A stretch of DNA of 64,000 nt from Methanomassiliicoccales archaeon PtaU1.Bin124 (lineage in GTDB: Archaea; Thermoplasmatota; Thermoplasmata; Methanomassiliicoccales; UBA472): positions 62,001 through 126,000 of the forward strand of contig MVRC01000005.1 of the NCBI GenBank assembly GCA_002067865.1. Reading direction: 5' to 3'. The notes under the pieces are model-generated. The model made no database searches, was not told the origin of the DNA, and saw only the letters and a program-made list of their open reading frames with translations. This document shows positions 47,774-56,662 of the stretch, one piece after another. How positions within the stretch are numbered: position 1 is the first letter of the stretch; each line of letters opens with the position of its first letter. The position numbers and the translations under genes are program-made.

Positions 47774-48610
47774 TCAGGCCTTGCGCACCAACCGGTCCAC
47801 GACCGATTCGAATATGGCCCTTCCGTCACCGGCGCTGTTCGGGTTCTCCCCGGTCCGGGTGAAATCTGGGTGGCCATAGCGGTACATTACCCTCTCTGGA
47901 TGGGGCATCATTCCCATCACGTTGCCTGCTGGATTGCATATGCCGGCGATGTTCGACAAAGAACCGTTCGGGCACCAGGGATATCCGGCATAGTTGCCTT
48001 CAGGGTCCACGTACCGGAACACGATCTGGTCGTTCTCCTCCATCTTGTCCAGCATCTTCTTTTCCTTGCTCTTCTCGAACATCAGCTTGCCCTCGGCGTG
48101 GGCGCAGGGGAACATGACGATCTTGCCCTTGGCCATACCGTTGGTGAATATGCACTTCCCCTTGTTCTCGTGCTTCAGAAGGGTCGGCGTGCACTCAAAA
48201 CGAGCCGAGGAATTGGTATACAGGGCGGCCTGTGGATGATCGCTCATGATGCCGTCCATGGCCGGCAACAGGCCCAGCTCCACCAGGATCTGGAAGCCAT
48301 TGCATACGCCGATGACCGGCTTCTCCTTCGAGACGAACGCCTTCAGCTCCTTCGAAAGGGAGCTCTTCATGCGTGCGGCGAATATCGCGCCGGCCCGGAC
48401 ATAGTCACCGGCAGAGAATCCGCCTGGCAATGCCAGTACGTCGTAATCGGGCAGGTTCCGCCTCATGTCGACGGAGCACTTGCCGATGAGCTGCTTGAGA
48501 TGGACCTTTTCCGGCGATGCTCCCAGCTGTCTGAACGCCTGGAACATCTCCTCTTCGCAGTTGGTGCCTTCGATGCGCAGCACGCAGACCTTGATATCTT
48601 CGCTCTTCAT
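47774..48610 (-). CDS. purQ: Phosphoribosylformylglycinamidine synthase, glutaminase subunit
   Basis: A 278-residue class I glutamine amidotransferase that supplies ammonia to PurL. The nucleophile is in GVCNGFQILVELGL, the N-terminal motif is VLRIEGTNCEEEM, and the catalytic His-Glu pair is in MMPHPERVMY. The ATG at 48610 has GAGGTG six bases upstream. The protein is slightly longer than bacterial PurQ. It is the last gene of purS-purL-purQ. Confidence 0.95.
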   Translation of the reverse strand: MKSEDIKVCVLRIEGTNCEEEMFQAFRQLGASPEKVHLKQLIGKCSVDMRRNLPDYDVLALPGGFSAGDYVRAGAIFAARMKSSLSKELKAFVSKEKPVIGVCNGFQILVELGLLPAMDGIMSDHPQAALYTNSSARFECTPTLLKHENKGKCIFTNGMAKGKIVMFPCAHAEGKLMFEKSKEKKMLDKMEENDQIVFRYVDPEGNYAGYPWCPNGSLSNIAGICNPAGNVMGMMPHPERVMYRYGHPDFTRTGENPNSAGDGRAIFESVVDRLVRKA

Positions 48611-48620
48611 CGTCATCACC

Positions 48621-50957
48621 TCACACAAGCAGCTCCCACAGGGGCTTGCTCCATCTTTCCCTCAGGACGTCCACGGGCTTCTCCAGCACCAGGCCTTCGT
48701 TGCTGATCGCCAGACTGTTCCCTCCCACCTGTCCGATGCGCGTGACCGGTACCGCCATGCGGTCCAGGAACTCCTTCTCCCGGCCCTTCTCCACCTCGAC
48801 CACCCACCGGGTGTTGGACTCGGAGAACAGCGAAACGGTGTTGGGCAGCGGGTTCATGACGGAGAGATCGATCTCAGCGCCGACATCGCCACCGATGCAC
48901 ATCTCGGCCAGGGCCACCGCCAGACCGCCGTCGGAGACGTCGTGGCAGGAGCGCAGCATCTCGCTGGCCATGCAGGCGTTCAGGCTCGTGATGGATTTCT
49001 GCAGCAGCTTGGCATCGACGTCCGGCACCTCTCCTCCCTTTCCGCCGAAGGTGCGGAAGAGGGTGGAGCCGCCGAACTCGGCCTTCGTCCGGCCGACCAG
49101 GTAAAGAGCGTTCCCCTCACGTTTCAGGTCGGTGGTGACGCATTTCCGGATGTCTTCGACGATGCCCAGGCCCATGACCGTCACCGTCGGAAGGCAGGAA
49201 CCGGTAGGCGCCTCGTTGTACAATGAAACGTTCCCGGATGGTATGGCCAGGTTCAGTATCTTGGCCGTCTCGCCCATACCGGCCACGGCCTCCTTCAGTT
49301 CGCCCAGCCTTTCCGGCTTCTCGGGATTGCCGAAGTTGAGGCAGTTCGTGAGGGCGTGCGGACGTCCCCCGACCGCCACGATGTTGCGGCATGCCTCATC
49401 GACCGAGGTGGCCCCTCCCCTGTATGGGTCATGCGAGGTGAACCAGGGGTTCACTCCGATGGCCACGGCCAGGCCGCGGTAGGAATCGGGGAGCGGCTTC
49501 ACGACCGTCGCATCGGACGGGCCGCGCAGGTTGATCTTGCCAGAGAGCGGCTTTACTATGGTGCTGCCGCGCACCTCGTGGTCGTACTGCTTCACGACCC
49601 ACTCCTTGCTGGCGATGTTCGGGTCGCTCAGCATCTTGAGAAGTATCTTGTCGAAGTCCATGGGCAGCTTGGGGAACACCTCCGTCCTCTTGGTCTGCGG
49701 GGACTGGACCTTCGACGGACGGCAATACTCCGGTCCGGCGGTGAGGAACTCCAGGTCCATGTCGAACACCTGGACCCCATCGAACAACAGCTTCACTTTC
49801 TTGCCAGGGACGACCTTCCCGATGACCGTGGCGTTCACGTCCCACAGGTCGAAGATCTCCAGGATGCGCTTGACGTTCTTCCGCGGTGCCGCGAGCATCA
49901 TGCGCTCCTGCGACTCCGATACCCATATCTCCCACGGGGCCAGGCCCGACTCCTTCAGCGGCACCTTGTCCATGTCGACTTCGGCGCCGCATCCTCCGGA
50001 CAATGCCATCTCGCCCACGACGCAGGAGAGACCGCCTCCGCCCAGGTCCTTCATGCCATGGATGAGGCCCTTGGAGTTCACTTCCAGGCAGGCGTGGATC
50101 AATGGCTCCTTGGTGATCGGGTCGCCCAGCTGCACCGCGCCTCTGGACTCGTCCTCCGAAGAGGCCTTCAGTTCCGCCGAGGCGAACGTTACGCCATGAA
50201 TGCCGTCCCTTCCGGTGCGTCCTCCCACCAGTATGAGCACATCGCCTGTTCCCTTGACGGCGTTCGTCACCAGCTCGGAGCGCTTCACGATGCCGATGCA
50301 TCCCACGTTGACGAGGCAATTGCCCGCGTACGACTCATCGAACCAGATACCGCCAGCGATGGTGGGTATGCCGATCCTGTTGCCGTAGTCGCGGATGCCT
50401 GAGACCACGCCGCCCATCAGATATCTGGGCGACTTCGCCCCCGCCGGCAGCTCGACCGGCCTGTCGATCGGCCCGAAGAACAGCGGGTCGATGAGGCCGA
50501 TGGGCTGGGCGCCCATGCACAGCACATCCCTGACGATGCCGCCGATGCCGGTGGCCGCTCCGCCGTACGGTTCGATGGCGGAAGGATGATTGTGCGATTC
50601 GATGCGGAGGGCATAGCCATACTCATCATCGAACGCCATCACGCCGGCGTCGCCCTTTGACAGCACGTCCTCGTGCTTGATGTTGAAAATGTGCTCCCGC
50701 AGGAACACTTTGGAGCTCTTGTAACAGCAATGCTCGCTCCAGGCTTGGGCCAGCGACTGGATCTCCACGTCGGTGGGATCGCGGTTCAGGGAACGGAAGT
50801 GCTCCCGGACGCGCTTCATCTCATCCAGGCTGAGGTTCAGCCCCAGGTCCTTGCTCAGCTCCTGCAGCTGCGGGTCCGAGGCCTTGTCCAGACTGACATC
50901 GAACAGGTGAAAGGGAACGTCCCTCTTCTTCAGCAAACGATCGATGGCCATGCGCAT
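48621..50957 (-). CDS. purL: Phosphoribosylformylglycinamidine synthase, large subunit (PurL)
   Basis: A 778-residue AIR-synthetase-fold ATPase for the fourth step of purine synthesis. Recognisable segments are LAQAWSEHCCYKSSK, ALRIESHNHPSAIEPYGGAATGIGG (in parts), MKDLGGGGLSCVVGEM and CHDVSDGGLAVALAEM. It is the small archaeal/Gram-positive type that needs separate PurS and PurQ. The ATG at 50957 shares a base with the purS stop (TGATG). Confidence 0.96.
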   Translation of the reverse strand: MRMAIDRLLKKRDVPFHLFDVSLDKASDPQLQELSKDLGLNLSLDEMKRVREHFRSLNRDPTDVEIQSLAQAWSEHCCYKSSKVFLREHIFNIKHEDVLSKGDAGVMAFDDEYGYALRIESHNHPSAIEPYGGAATGIGGIVRDVLCMGAQPIGLIDPLFFGPIDRPVELPAGAKSPRYLMGGVVSGIRDYGNRIGIPTIAGGIWFDESYAGNCLVNVGCIGIVKRSELVTNAVKGTGDVLILVGGRTGRDGIHGVTFASAELKASSEDESRGAVQLGDPITKEPLIHACLEVNSKGLIHGMKDLGGGGLSCVVGEMALSGGCGAEVDMDKVPLKESGLAPWEIWVSESQERMMLAAPRKNVKRILEIFDLWDVNATVIGKVVPGKKVKLLFDGVQVFDMDLEFLTAGPEYCRPSKVQSPQTKRTEVFPKLPMDFDKILLKMLSDPNIASKEWVVKQYDHEVRGSTIVKPLSGKINLRGPSDATVVKPLPDSYRGLAVAIGVNPWFTSHDPYRGGATSVDEACRNIVAVGGRPHALTNCLNFGNPEKPERLGELKEAVAGMGETAKILNLAIPSGNVSLYNEAPTGSCLPTVTVMGLGIVEDIRKCVTTDLKREGNALYLVGRTKAEFGGSTLFRTFGGKGGEVPDVDAKLLQKSITSLNACMASEMLRSCHDVSDGGLAVALAEMCIGGDVGAEIDLSVMNPLPNTVSLFSESNTRWVVEVEKGREKEFLDRMAVPVTRIGQVGGNSLAISNEGLVLEKPVDVLRERWSKPLWELLV

Positions 50958-51196
50958 CACTTGATCTGCACGGAGAATTTCTGAATCACAGGGTTGGCCA
51001 GCAGCTTGCGGCACATCTCCTCGCAGGCCTTCTTGGCCTCAGCGGGGGAGGCGTCCAGCTCCACCACGAACAGCTTGATGGACCTGACGTTCGCGATTCC
51101 CTCAAATCCCAAAAGCTCCAGGGCCTTCTTGGTGTTCTGGCCTTCGGGGTCGGCCACACCTGGCTTGAGCTCGATCCTGATCTCGGCAACGACCAT
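50957..51196 (-). CDS. purS: Phosphoribosylformylglycinamidine synthase, PurS subunit
   Basis: A 79-residue protein that bridges PurL and PurQ. It shows EIRIELKPGVADPEGQNTKK, ALELLGFEGI and the closing KLLANPVIQKFSVQI. TATA-like CTTATTTAAC lies near 51229-51238 on the minus strand, so this gene heads the purSLQ operon. The end overlaps the purL start. Confidence 0.96.
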   Translation of the reverse strand: MVVAEIRIELKPGVADPEGQNTKKALELLGFEGIANVRSIKLFVVELDASPAEAKKACEEMCRKLLANPVIQKFSVQIK

Positions 51197-51254
51197 TTCT
51201 AGCGCACCTAATCGGGAATCCCGCCACCGTTAAATAAGATGTTGCTTCCCACGT

Positions 51255-51917
51255 TCATAACGGCCTGATGTGCCAGAACTCCTCGATGGCGGAGAACCCG
51301 CCGGAGAGCATGAACTCGACCGCAATGGCGGCCAAAAGCAGACCCATGATACGGGTGAAGGCGGCCGCGCCGCTCTTCCCCATCTTGGCGAACACCGGGT
51401 CGGAATATTTCATCAAAAGCAGGCTGATGATCATGGTGAAGAAAATCCCTGCAAAGATGGCCAGAAGGTCGAACCCGACGCTGTCGCCGGCCGTGGCGTA
51501 GGACACGTAGATCATAACTGTCGTGATGGCCCCCGGGCCGGCGAACAGGGGTATGCCCAGCGGGACGACGCCCACCTCCTCCTTCTCTGCCGCTTCCTCA
51601 TGCTCCGCCTCGGTCATCTTGGTGCGGGACAGCTGCCCCCGCACCATCGAGAACGCGATGGAGAACAGCAAAATGCCACCGGCGATCTTGAACGCCGGGA
51701 TGGTGATGCCATAGAGCTCGAAGATGTAGTTGCCCAGCAGCGCGAAGACGATCAAAATGCCGCCTGCGACGAGACAGGTCTTGTTGCGCACCCTGCGCTT
51801 CTGTTCCGGCGTGTAGCCTTCAGTGATGGCCACGAACACCGGAATGTTGCCTAGAGGGTTCACTATGGCGAAAATGGAAGCGAATGCGGTCAGCGCGAAC
51901 TCCAGGCCCATTGCCAT
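51255..51917 (-). CDS. MarC-family integral membrane protein
   Basis: A 220-residue protein with six membrane helices. It has the family start FASIFAIVNPLGNIPVFVAI, the second-half match PLGIPLFAGPGAITTVMIYV, and a charged loop between helices 3 and 4 (SRTKMTEAEHEEAAEKEE). The function of MarC proteins is not settled; early links to antibiotic resistance were not confirmed. It is 18 bases downstream of trmI and probably in the same transcript. Confidence 0.9.
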   Translation of the reverse strand: MAMGLEFALTAFASIFAIVNPLGNIPVFVAITEGYTPEQKRRVRNKTCLVAGGILIVFALLGNYIFELYGITIPAFKIAGGILLFSIAFSMVRGQLSRTKMTEAEHEEAAEKEEVGVVPLGIPLFAGPGAITTVMIYVSYATAGDSVGFDLLAIFAGIFFTMIISLLLMKYSDPVFAKMGKSGAAAFTRIMGLLLAAIAVEFMLSGGFSAIEEFWHIRPL

Positions 51918-51935
51918 CCCTACGCACTTGGTCTT

Positions 51936-52709
51936 TTATTGCTTTTGTGCTTGACAGGCCAGCCTTCCGAAGGCCAGATATCCGGTGTGGCCCAGCATCT
52001 CGTATGAGGGCCGGACCCCCATATCATGCACTTCCATGGCCCTCTGGATGTTCTCCAGCGCCTTGACCTCGACGAATCCGGAGGCGCGCATCTTCTTAAC
52101 CACCAGCTCCAACTGGTTCGTGTTAGGGACGTAGACACATAACCTGCCCCCGCTCCGAAGGAATCTGCTGACATTGTCTACCGCCACCCAGGGGTCAGGC
52201 ATGTCCAGAACGACGGCGTCAGCCTTCTGCTCCAGCTCGATCGTCCTTATGTCCCCGATCCTGAGGGTCCATAGCCGCTTCGATCTGGTCTTGGCCACGT
52301 TCCTGCGGCCCTTGTCGCCGAAGTCCTCCCTCAGCTCCACCGAGATGACCTTCCCAGTGGGTTCGACGGAATGAAGGAGGGCGGTGGTCAGCGCGCCCGA
52401 GCCCAGTCCTGCCTCGACGACGACATCTCCGTCCTTCAGGTCCAGTTCGAAGACGATCGTGGCCGCGTCCTTGGGCATGATTATCTGCGCCCCCCTCTCG
52501 ACCGCCTCCATGAGGTCCGACACACCCGGGCTTAGAACGGTGAAGTTCTTGCCAGCCAGGGAGACGCATCCGCCGTCTCCTGCCTCGATGATCTTGTTGC
52601 CGTCGATGACACCCAGGGAAGGGAGCTTGATCATGCCCCTCTCCAATTTGAGCCAGAACTTCTTCCCCTTGTCATCGAGGAGGAAGACGATATCGCCCTC
52701 GGTCCACAT
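51936..52709 (-). CDS. trmI: tRNA (adenine-N1)-methyltransferase TrmI
   Basis: A 257-residue SAM-dependent enzyme that methylates A57/A58 of archaeal tRNA. The small N-terminal barrel (about 1-75) is followed by the Rossmann domain with VVEAGLGSGALTTALLHSV, ISVELREDF, VVLDMPDPWVAVDN and YVPNTNQLELVV. The C-terminus LGHTGYLAFGRLA is typical of the family. The ATG at 52709 is preferred over 52751, since the latter overlaps the upstream gene. Its start is eight bases after that gene's stop. Confidence 0.93.
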   Translation of the reverse strand: MWTEGDIVFLLDDKGKKFWLKLERGMIKLPSLGVIDGNKIIEAGDGGCVSLAGKNFTVLSPGVSDLMEAVERGAQIIMPKDAATIVFELDLKDGDVVVEAGLGSGALTTALLHSVEPTGKVISVELREDFGDKGRRNVAKTRSKRLWTLRIGDIRTIELEQKADAVVLDMPDPWVAVDNVSRFLRSGGRLCVYVPNTNQLELVVKKMRASGFVEVKALENIQRAMEVHDMGVRPSYEMLGHTGYLAFGRLACQAQKQ

Positions 52710-52717
52710 CTCCGCAC

Positions 52718-53326
52718 TCAACCTTTCAGCTTCGTGCCGCAGATGGGGCATTTCTCATCGAACGAGGAGACGGCGGCGCGGCAGTTCGGGCAGCGCGGGA
52801 TGCCTTCGATCTGCTGCATCTTGGGCCTGGGAGCCTCTTCGACCGGCTTCACGACCTCATTCGGAGGTTCGAGATCCTCGACCTCCTCTACCACCGGTTG
52901 GACGACCTCGGTCGGCGCGGCCTCCGGTTCTGGTGCAGGCTCCGATTCGGAAGCGGCCGGTTCTGTCACCTCGACCGCCGCGGTCTCTACCTTCGTTTCG
53001 ACCTTCGCCTCCACCACCGGTTCCACCTTCGGCTCCGGGGCCTTTTCTGGTTCGACCTTTGCCGGCTCATCCTTCTTCTCAGGCTGCTCGGCGAACTTGT
53101 ACTCAGGCTTTCCATAGTCCGGCTTCGGGGGGAGCTCCCGCCCCTTGGGCTGGGACTTCTCCACCCGGATGACATAGATGATGAATCCGATTGCGCTCAG
53201 AGGTATACAGATCAGTATCCACTTGATGTCCAGATTCTTCCTGTCCCTCATGTCCAGGTAGACCAAGAAGGCGGACAATACGCCCAGCAAAAGCCAGACT
53301 CCCAATATCAAATAAAGGTCGACCAT
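52718..53326 (-). CDS. Membrane protein with Pro/Glu/Val-rich linker and C-terminal zinc ribbon
   Basis: A 202-residue protein of unknown function. Two membrane helices (about 3-24 and 37-54) are followed by a low-complexity linker of about 110 residues (EPAKVEPEKAPEPKVEPVVE and similar). It ends in a zinc ribbon RCPNCRAAVSSFDEKCPICG. The linker would hold the ribbon away from the membrane in the cytoplasm. It is cotranscribed with trmI. Several other zinc-ribbon membrane proteins occur nearby, at 55361 and 55996. Confidence 0.75.
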   Translation of the reverse strand: MVDLYLILGVWLLLGVLSAFLVYLDMRDRKNLDIKWILICIPLSAIGFIIYVIRVEKSQPKGRELPPKPDYGKPEYKFAEQPEKKDEPAKVEPEKAPEPKVEPVVEAKVETKVETAAVEVTEPAASESEPAPEPEAAPTEVVQPVVEEVEDLEPPNEVVKPVEEAPRPKMQQIEGIPRCPNCRAAVSSFDEKCPICGTKLKG

Positions 53327-53447
53327 CCCTATCCCGGCTAAGCAATCGAATTCATCGTATATAATTTTTTTATTTATTGGAATTAATAAAATAATGGAAG
53401 CGAGCGGTTTATTCTCCAGGCCCGGTCCTCTTTCAATATACCAAATT

Positions 53448-53456
53448 CTTTAATAG
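53448..53456 (+). promoter_or_regulatory. TATA box for small membrane protein
   Basis: CTTTAATAG, about 25 bases before the ATG at 53476, predicting a leaderless mRNA. Confidence 0.5.
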
Positions 53457-53475
53457 CCTGTTGCCCTTTTGCGCC

Positions 53476-53703
53476 ATGATGGCTGAGGAAAAGACCGTCA
53501 ACAAGCTGCTGACCATACTCTCCCTGGTACTTATCGTGGGAGCACTGGCCTTCTGGATCGCCTGGGGAGCGGCCTTCAACGGATGGAACATGTTCGACAA
53601 GAACTACATCGGCGTCTATGCCATATTCTCTACCATGTTCCTCTTCGGTCTGTTCGGCTTCCTCTTGGCCCGTGCCAGGAAGTCCGAATCGGCCCAGAAC
53701 TGA
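53476..53703 (+). CDS. Small two-helix membrane protein (75 aa), unknown function
   Basis: A short polar N-terminus (MMAEEKTVNK) is followed by two transmembrane helices (LLTILSLVLIVGALAFWIAW and YAIFSTMFLFGLFGFLLA) and a charged end RARKSESAQN. Two adjacent ATGs (53476 and 53479) are possible starts; the TATA box suits either. It is flanked by its own promoter and terminator, so it appears to be a separate gene. I do not recognise the family. Confidence 0.65.
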   Translation: MMAEEKTVNKLLTILSLVLIVGALAFWIAWGAAFNGWNMFDKNYIGVYAIFSTMFLFGLFGFLLARARKSESAQN

Positions 53704-53710
53704 TCATAAA

Positions 53711-53770
53711 CCCTTTCCAGTAACATTGGTTTTGATCTGTTTTTTGAAAAGTAAGAAAATAATGAAAGGG
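53711..53770. terminator. Bidirectional terminator region
   Basis: Between two convergent genes, CCCTTTC (53711-53717) is the inverse of GAAAGGG (53764-53770). The plus strand carries GGTTTTGATCTGTTTTTTG and the minus strand a matching TTTTC/TTATTTTC tract. It fits termination of both transcripts. Confidence 0.5.
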
Positions 53771-53786
53771 GAAGTCGTTTGGCCTC

Positions 53787-55184
53787 TCACATCGCCCTGG
53801 CAGCGTAGGCGGCCTTGTCGGTCTCCTTGCCGCAGATGATGCACTTACCCTTGAAGTTCTCGCCGGTGTAGGGTGTGCCTAGAAGCTTCAGTTCGGTCTT
53901 CTGTTCGAATGCATGGCCGCATTCGGGGTCGCCGCACCATCCGAACCTCACTACCTTCGACGGGATCGTGTCGGCCGATTCGATGGTCTGGATGCGTCCG
54001 AACATGCGCTCCTTGGCCCCTTCCTGCATCTGCTTGACGATGGTCTCCAGGGTCTCCTTGACCTGGGCCACGACCTGGCCCCGGTCGAACGTTCCCTTCC
54101 TCCCATCCAAGCGAACGGCATAGGAAACCTTTCCGCCCTCGATGTCGCGCATACCCAGCTCAAGGCGCAATGGCACTCCCTTTATCTCCCAGTTGTAGAA
54201 CTTGCTGCCAGGCCTCTCATCCTTGTCGTCCAGCACGACACGTATGCCTGCCGCTGCCAGTTCCTGCTTCAGCTTCTGCGCTTCGGCCGAGACGGCCTCG
54301 ACCTTTCCCTTGGCCAGGATGGGGATGATGACCACCTGGAACGGAGCGATCTCCGGAGGCAGTGCCAGTCCCTTGTCGTCGCCGTGAACTCCCACGACCG
54401 CCCCGAGCAATCGCTCGCTCATGCCGAAGGTGGTCTGGTGACAGTACTTCATGCTGCCGTCGGCCGCCTCGTACTTTATATCGTACGGGCGGGAGAAGTT
54501 CTCCTTGTAGTGGTGGATCGAACCGAGCTGGAGGCTCTTCCCCTCTGGCATCAGCGTGTCCACGCCAACGGTATAGAACGCCCCGGGGAACTTGTCCCAG
54601 TCGGTGCGCTTGAGAAGCAGGTATGGCAGGCAAAGGCGCTTCATGATCTGCTCCAGGATGACGAAGTCCTCCTCTACCTGGCGTTGAGCGTCGTCGTAAT
54701 CGACGTGGCAGGTGTGCGATTCGAAGAAGTGGATCTCCCTCACGCGGATGAACGCCCTCGTCATCTTCGTCTCGTACCGGAACGTGTTGACGATCTGGTA
54801 GGTCTTTAAGGGCAGGTCGGAATGGGACCTGACCCAGAGGGCGAAGATTGGGTACATCGCGGTCTCGGAGGTCGGGCGGAGCAGCAGCTTGATGTCCAGC
54901 TCGTTCAGCCCGGCGTGGGTGACCCAATAGACCTCGGCGTCGAATCCCTTGATGTGGTCCTTCTCCTTCTGGAACTCGGTCTCGGGGATGAGCAGGGGGA
55001 AGCACACCTCATCGTGCCCGGTGACGTCGCACTCCTGGCGGATGAACGTGTCGATGTGGCGCATAATCTTCCAGCCGTAAGGTGTCCAGACGTTCATGCC
55101 CTTGATCGGGTAGCGCTTGTCAGTAAGATTGGCAAGCTCGACGATCTCGTTGTACCATTCGCTGAAGTCTTCCTCTTTCTTCAT
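53787..55184 (-). CDS. proS: Prolyl-tRNA synthetase (archaeal/eukaryotic type)
   Basis: A 465-residue class II synthetase. Motif 2 is TYQIVNTFRYETKMTRAFIR, with the active-site RVREIHFFESH. The KYCHQTTFGMSERLLGAVVG segment leads into motif 3, and an anticodon-binding domain follows. The C-terminal zinc-binding domain shows CGDPECGHAFEQKTE and CIICGKE, ending in the family's aromatic-containing tail AAYAARAM. The ATG at 55184 follows AAAGGTG; a GTG lies at 55193. Confidence 0.96.
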   Translation of the reverse strand: MKKEEDFSEWYNEIVELANLTDKRYPIKGMNVWTPYGWKIMRHIDTFIRQECDVTGHDEVCFPLLIPETEFQKEKDHIKGFDAEVYWVTHAGLNELDIKLLLRPTSETAMYPIFALWVRSHSDLPLKTYQIVNTFRYETKMTRAFIRVREIHFFESHTCHVDYDDAQRQVEEDFVILEQIMKRLCLPYLLLKRTDWDKFPGAFYTVGVDTLMPEGKSLQLGSIHHYKENFSRPYDIKYEAADGSMKYCHQTTFGMSERLLGAVVGVHGDDKGLALPPEIAPFQVVIIPILAKGKVEAVSAEAQKLKQELAAAGIRVVLDDKDERPGSKFYNWEIKGVPLRLELGMRDIEGGKVSYAVRLDGRKGTFDRGQVVAQVKETLETIVKQMQEGAKERMFGRIQTIESADTIPSKVVRFGWCGDPECGHAFEQKTELKLLGTPYTGENFKGKCIICGKETDKAAYAARAM

Positions 55185-55360
55185 TTCGGGCACCTTTCGG
55201 TGGAGGTCGGAAAGGTATTGATGTTTTAAAGTTTTTTCAGGACCTCAGTGTCCAGAAATTCCATCGCCAACGTTTTCAGGCCGACCAGTCGATGCGACAT
55301 ACTTAAATCGATAGTTTGGCCATGACGGCCGGGGGAGATTGAACGGAGTTCAAAGGGGCA

Positions 55361-55996
55361 TTGATCAAGGAGTTCGTTCCTGAAGGCAAGGACGTCAACT
55401 TTCGTAGGCTGTATCTTAAATCGGTACCGTTCATCATGATCATCCCAGTGGTCATAATGGTGGCCGTGTGGTGGTACCTTGGCCTCTTTTATACAATGCC
55501 TTGGACCTGGATCCTGTTCGTCGGATTTATTTTTCTGGAAATACTCACCTACATCTTGATCGAGAATGTAATAACGGTTTGGACCAGTCCCATCACCTTC
55601 TACTCCAACGGAGTCGAGACGAAACGATCGATCTGGAACAAGGTCCGGAAGGTCTCAGGGTTCACGGAACGGTCAATGATCGATCATTTCGTGTTCCGGG
55701 AGTTCGTGATGGTCTCGGGAAGGCCCACCAGACATGTGGTGCATGTCTCCATGGCCATGAGGTCCGGAAAGATGAGGTACATAGGCAGCCAAGAGTTCGA
55801 GGTGGCCATGGTCATGAAGGATGTGGTGGAGAGGTCGTACAACATGAAGGCTCAGTGGTTCGGTGATGGAAGAACGTCCGCCGGTCCAGCAAAGGTAGGG
55901 CCGACCGGACCATCTGGCATGCCATATTGCATAAATTGTGGCAGTCAGCTCGAGGAGGGTTCGAGCTTCTGCATGAAATGCGGGGGCAAGCAGTGA
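55361..55996 (+). CDS. Membrane protein with C-terminal zinc ribbon (211 aa)
   Basis: Unknown function. Two membrane helices (about 24-44 and 48-70) are followed by a soluble domain with basic character (SNGVETKRSIWNKVRKVSG), probably a PH-like fold, a Gly/Pro/Ser linker, and a zinc ribbon CINCGSQLEEGSSFCMKCGG. The only in-frame start after the upstream stop is TTG 55361; TATA-like ACTTAAAT lies near 55301-55308. Its stop overlaps the next start (TGATG), so the two ribbon proteins are coupled. Confidence 0.7.
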   Translation: MIKEFVPEGKDVNFRRLYLKSVPFIMIIPVVIMVAVWWYLGLFYTMPWTWILFVGFIFLEILTYILIENVITVWTSPITFYSNGVETKRSIWNKVRKVSGFTERSMIDHFVFREFVMVSGRPTRHVVHVSMAMRSGKMRYIGSQEFEVAMVMKDVVERSYNMKAQWFGDGRTSAGPAKVGPTGPSGMPYCINCGSQLEEGSSFCMKCGGKQ

Positions 55997-56661
55997 TGAA
56001 ATGCAGCACCTGCGGCTCAGAGATGCCTGACCATGCGAAGTTCTGCGGCAAGTGTGGTGCGAATTTGGTCGTGCCGATCAAGCCACCGCAGGATGTGCTG
56101 TGCAAACAATGCGGCAGGAGGATGGGTCCTGGCGACAAGTTCTGCCAGGCCTGCGGGAACAACAACAACGACCCACCAGGGAATCCCTGGTCGCAGGGCC
56201 AGACCCCGAACCCGTACCAACCGAGCAGCCACTCTCCCCCGACCATGAACTGTCCCAGATGCCGTTCGATGCTCTCGCCGGGCCAGACGGTCTGCGCCAC
56301 CTGCGGCTTCAACCTGTACGGAATGGAGCGGAAGGACCGTTCAGGGCAGGCCGGAGGCATAATCGTCGCCGCGGCCCTGTTCAATGTGATGATCTATGGG
56401 CTGGCCACCCTGGGATCGTTCATCGGGGAGTTCGACACCGGGACCAGGATGATGCTGGTCGGCCTGACGATCGCCAACATGTTCGCCATCTGGGGTGGGT
56501 TCCAGGCAGTATACCGCCGGCGCTTCGGCATAAGCCTCTTCTCGTCGGCCATAACTATGTTCGGCTTCGTGTTCTTCCTCGGCATCATCGGGTTCGTGCT
56601 ACTGCTGGTGTCAAAGGACGCCTTCGTCCGGCAGACCGCCCCGCCAGGGATGTATCGCTAG
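55996..56661 (+). CDS. Membrane protein with three N-terminal zinc ribbons (221 aa)
   Basis: Unknown function. Three CxxC-CxxC ribbons occupy about residues 3-105: CSTCGSEMPDHAKFCGKCG, then CKQCGRRMGPGDKFCQACG, then CPRCRSMLSPGQTVCATCG. An Asn/Pro-rich stretch separates the second and third. Three or four membrane helices follow (IVAAALFNVMIYGLATLGSF and on). Ribbons and membrane part are in the opposite order to the coupled upstream protein. They may bind nucleic acid or a protein partner at the inner membrane face; this is a guess. Confidence 0.75.
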   Translation: MKCSTCGSEMPDHAKFCGKCGANLVVPIKPPQDVLCKQCGRRMGPGDKFCQACGNNNNDPPGNPWSQGQTPNPYQPSSHSPPTMNCPRCRSMLSPGQTVCATCGFNLYGMERKDRSGQAGGIIVAAALFNVMIYGLATLGSFIGEFDTGTRMMLVGLTIANMFAIWGGFQAVYRRRFGISLFSSAITMFGFVFFLGIIGFVLLLVSKDAFVRQTAPPGMYR

Positions 56662-56662
56662 C

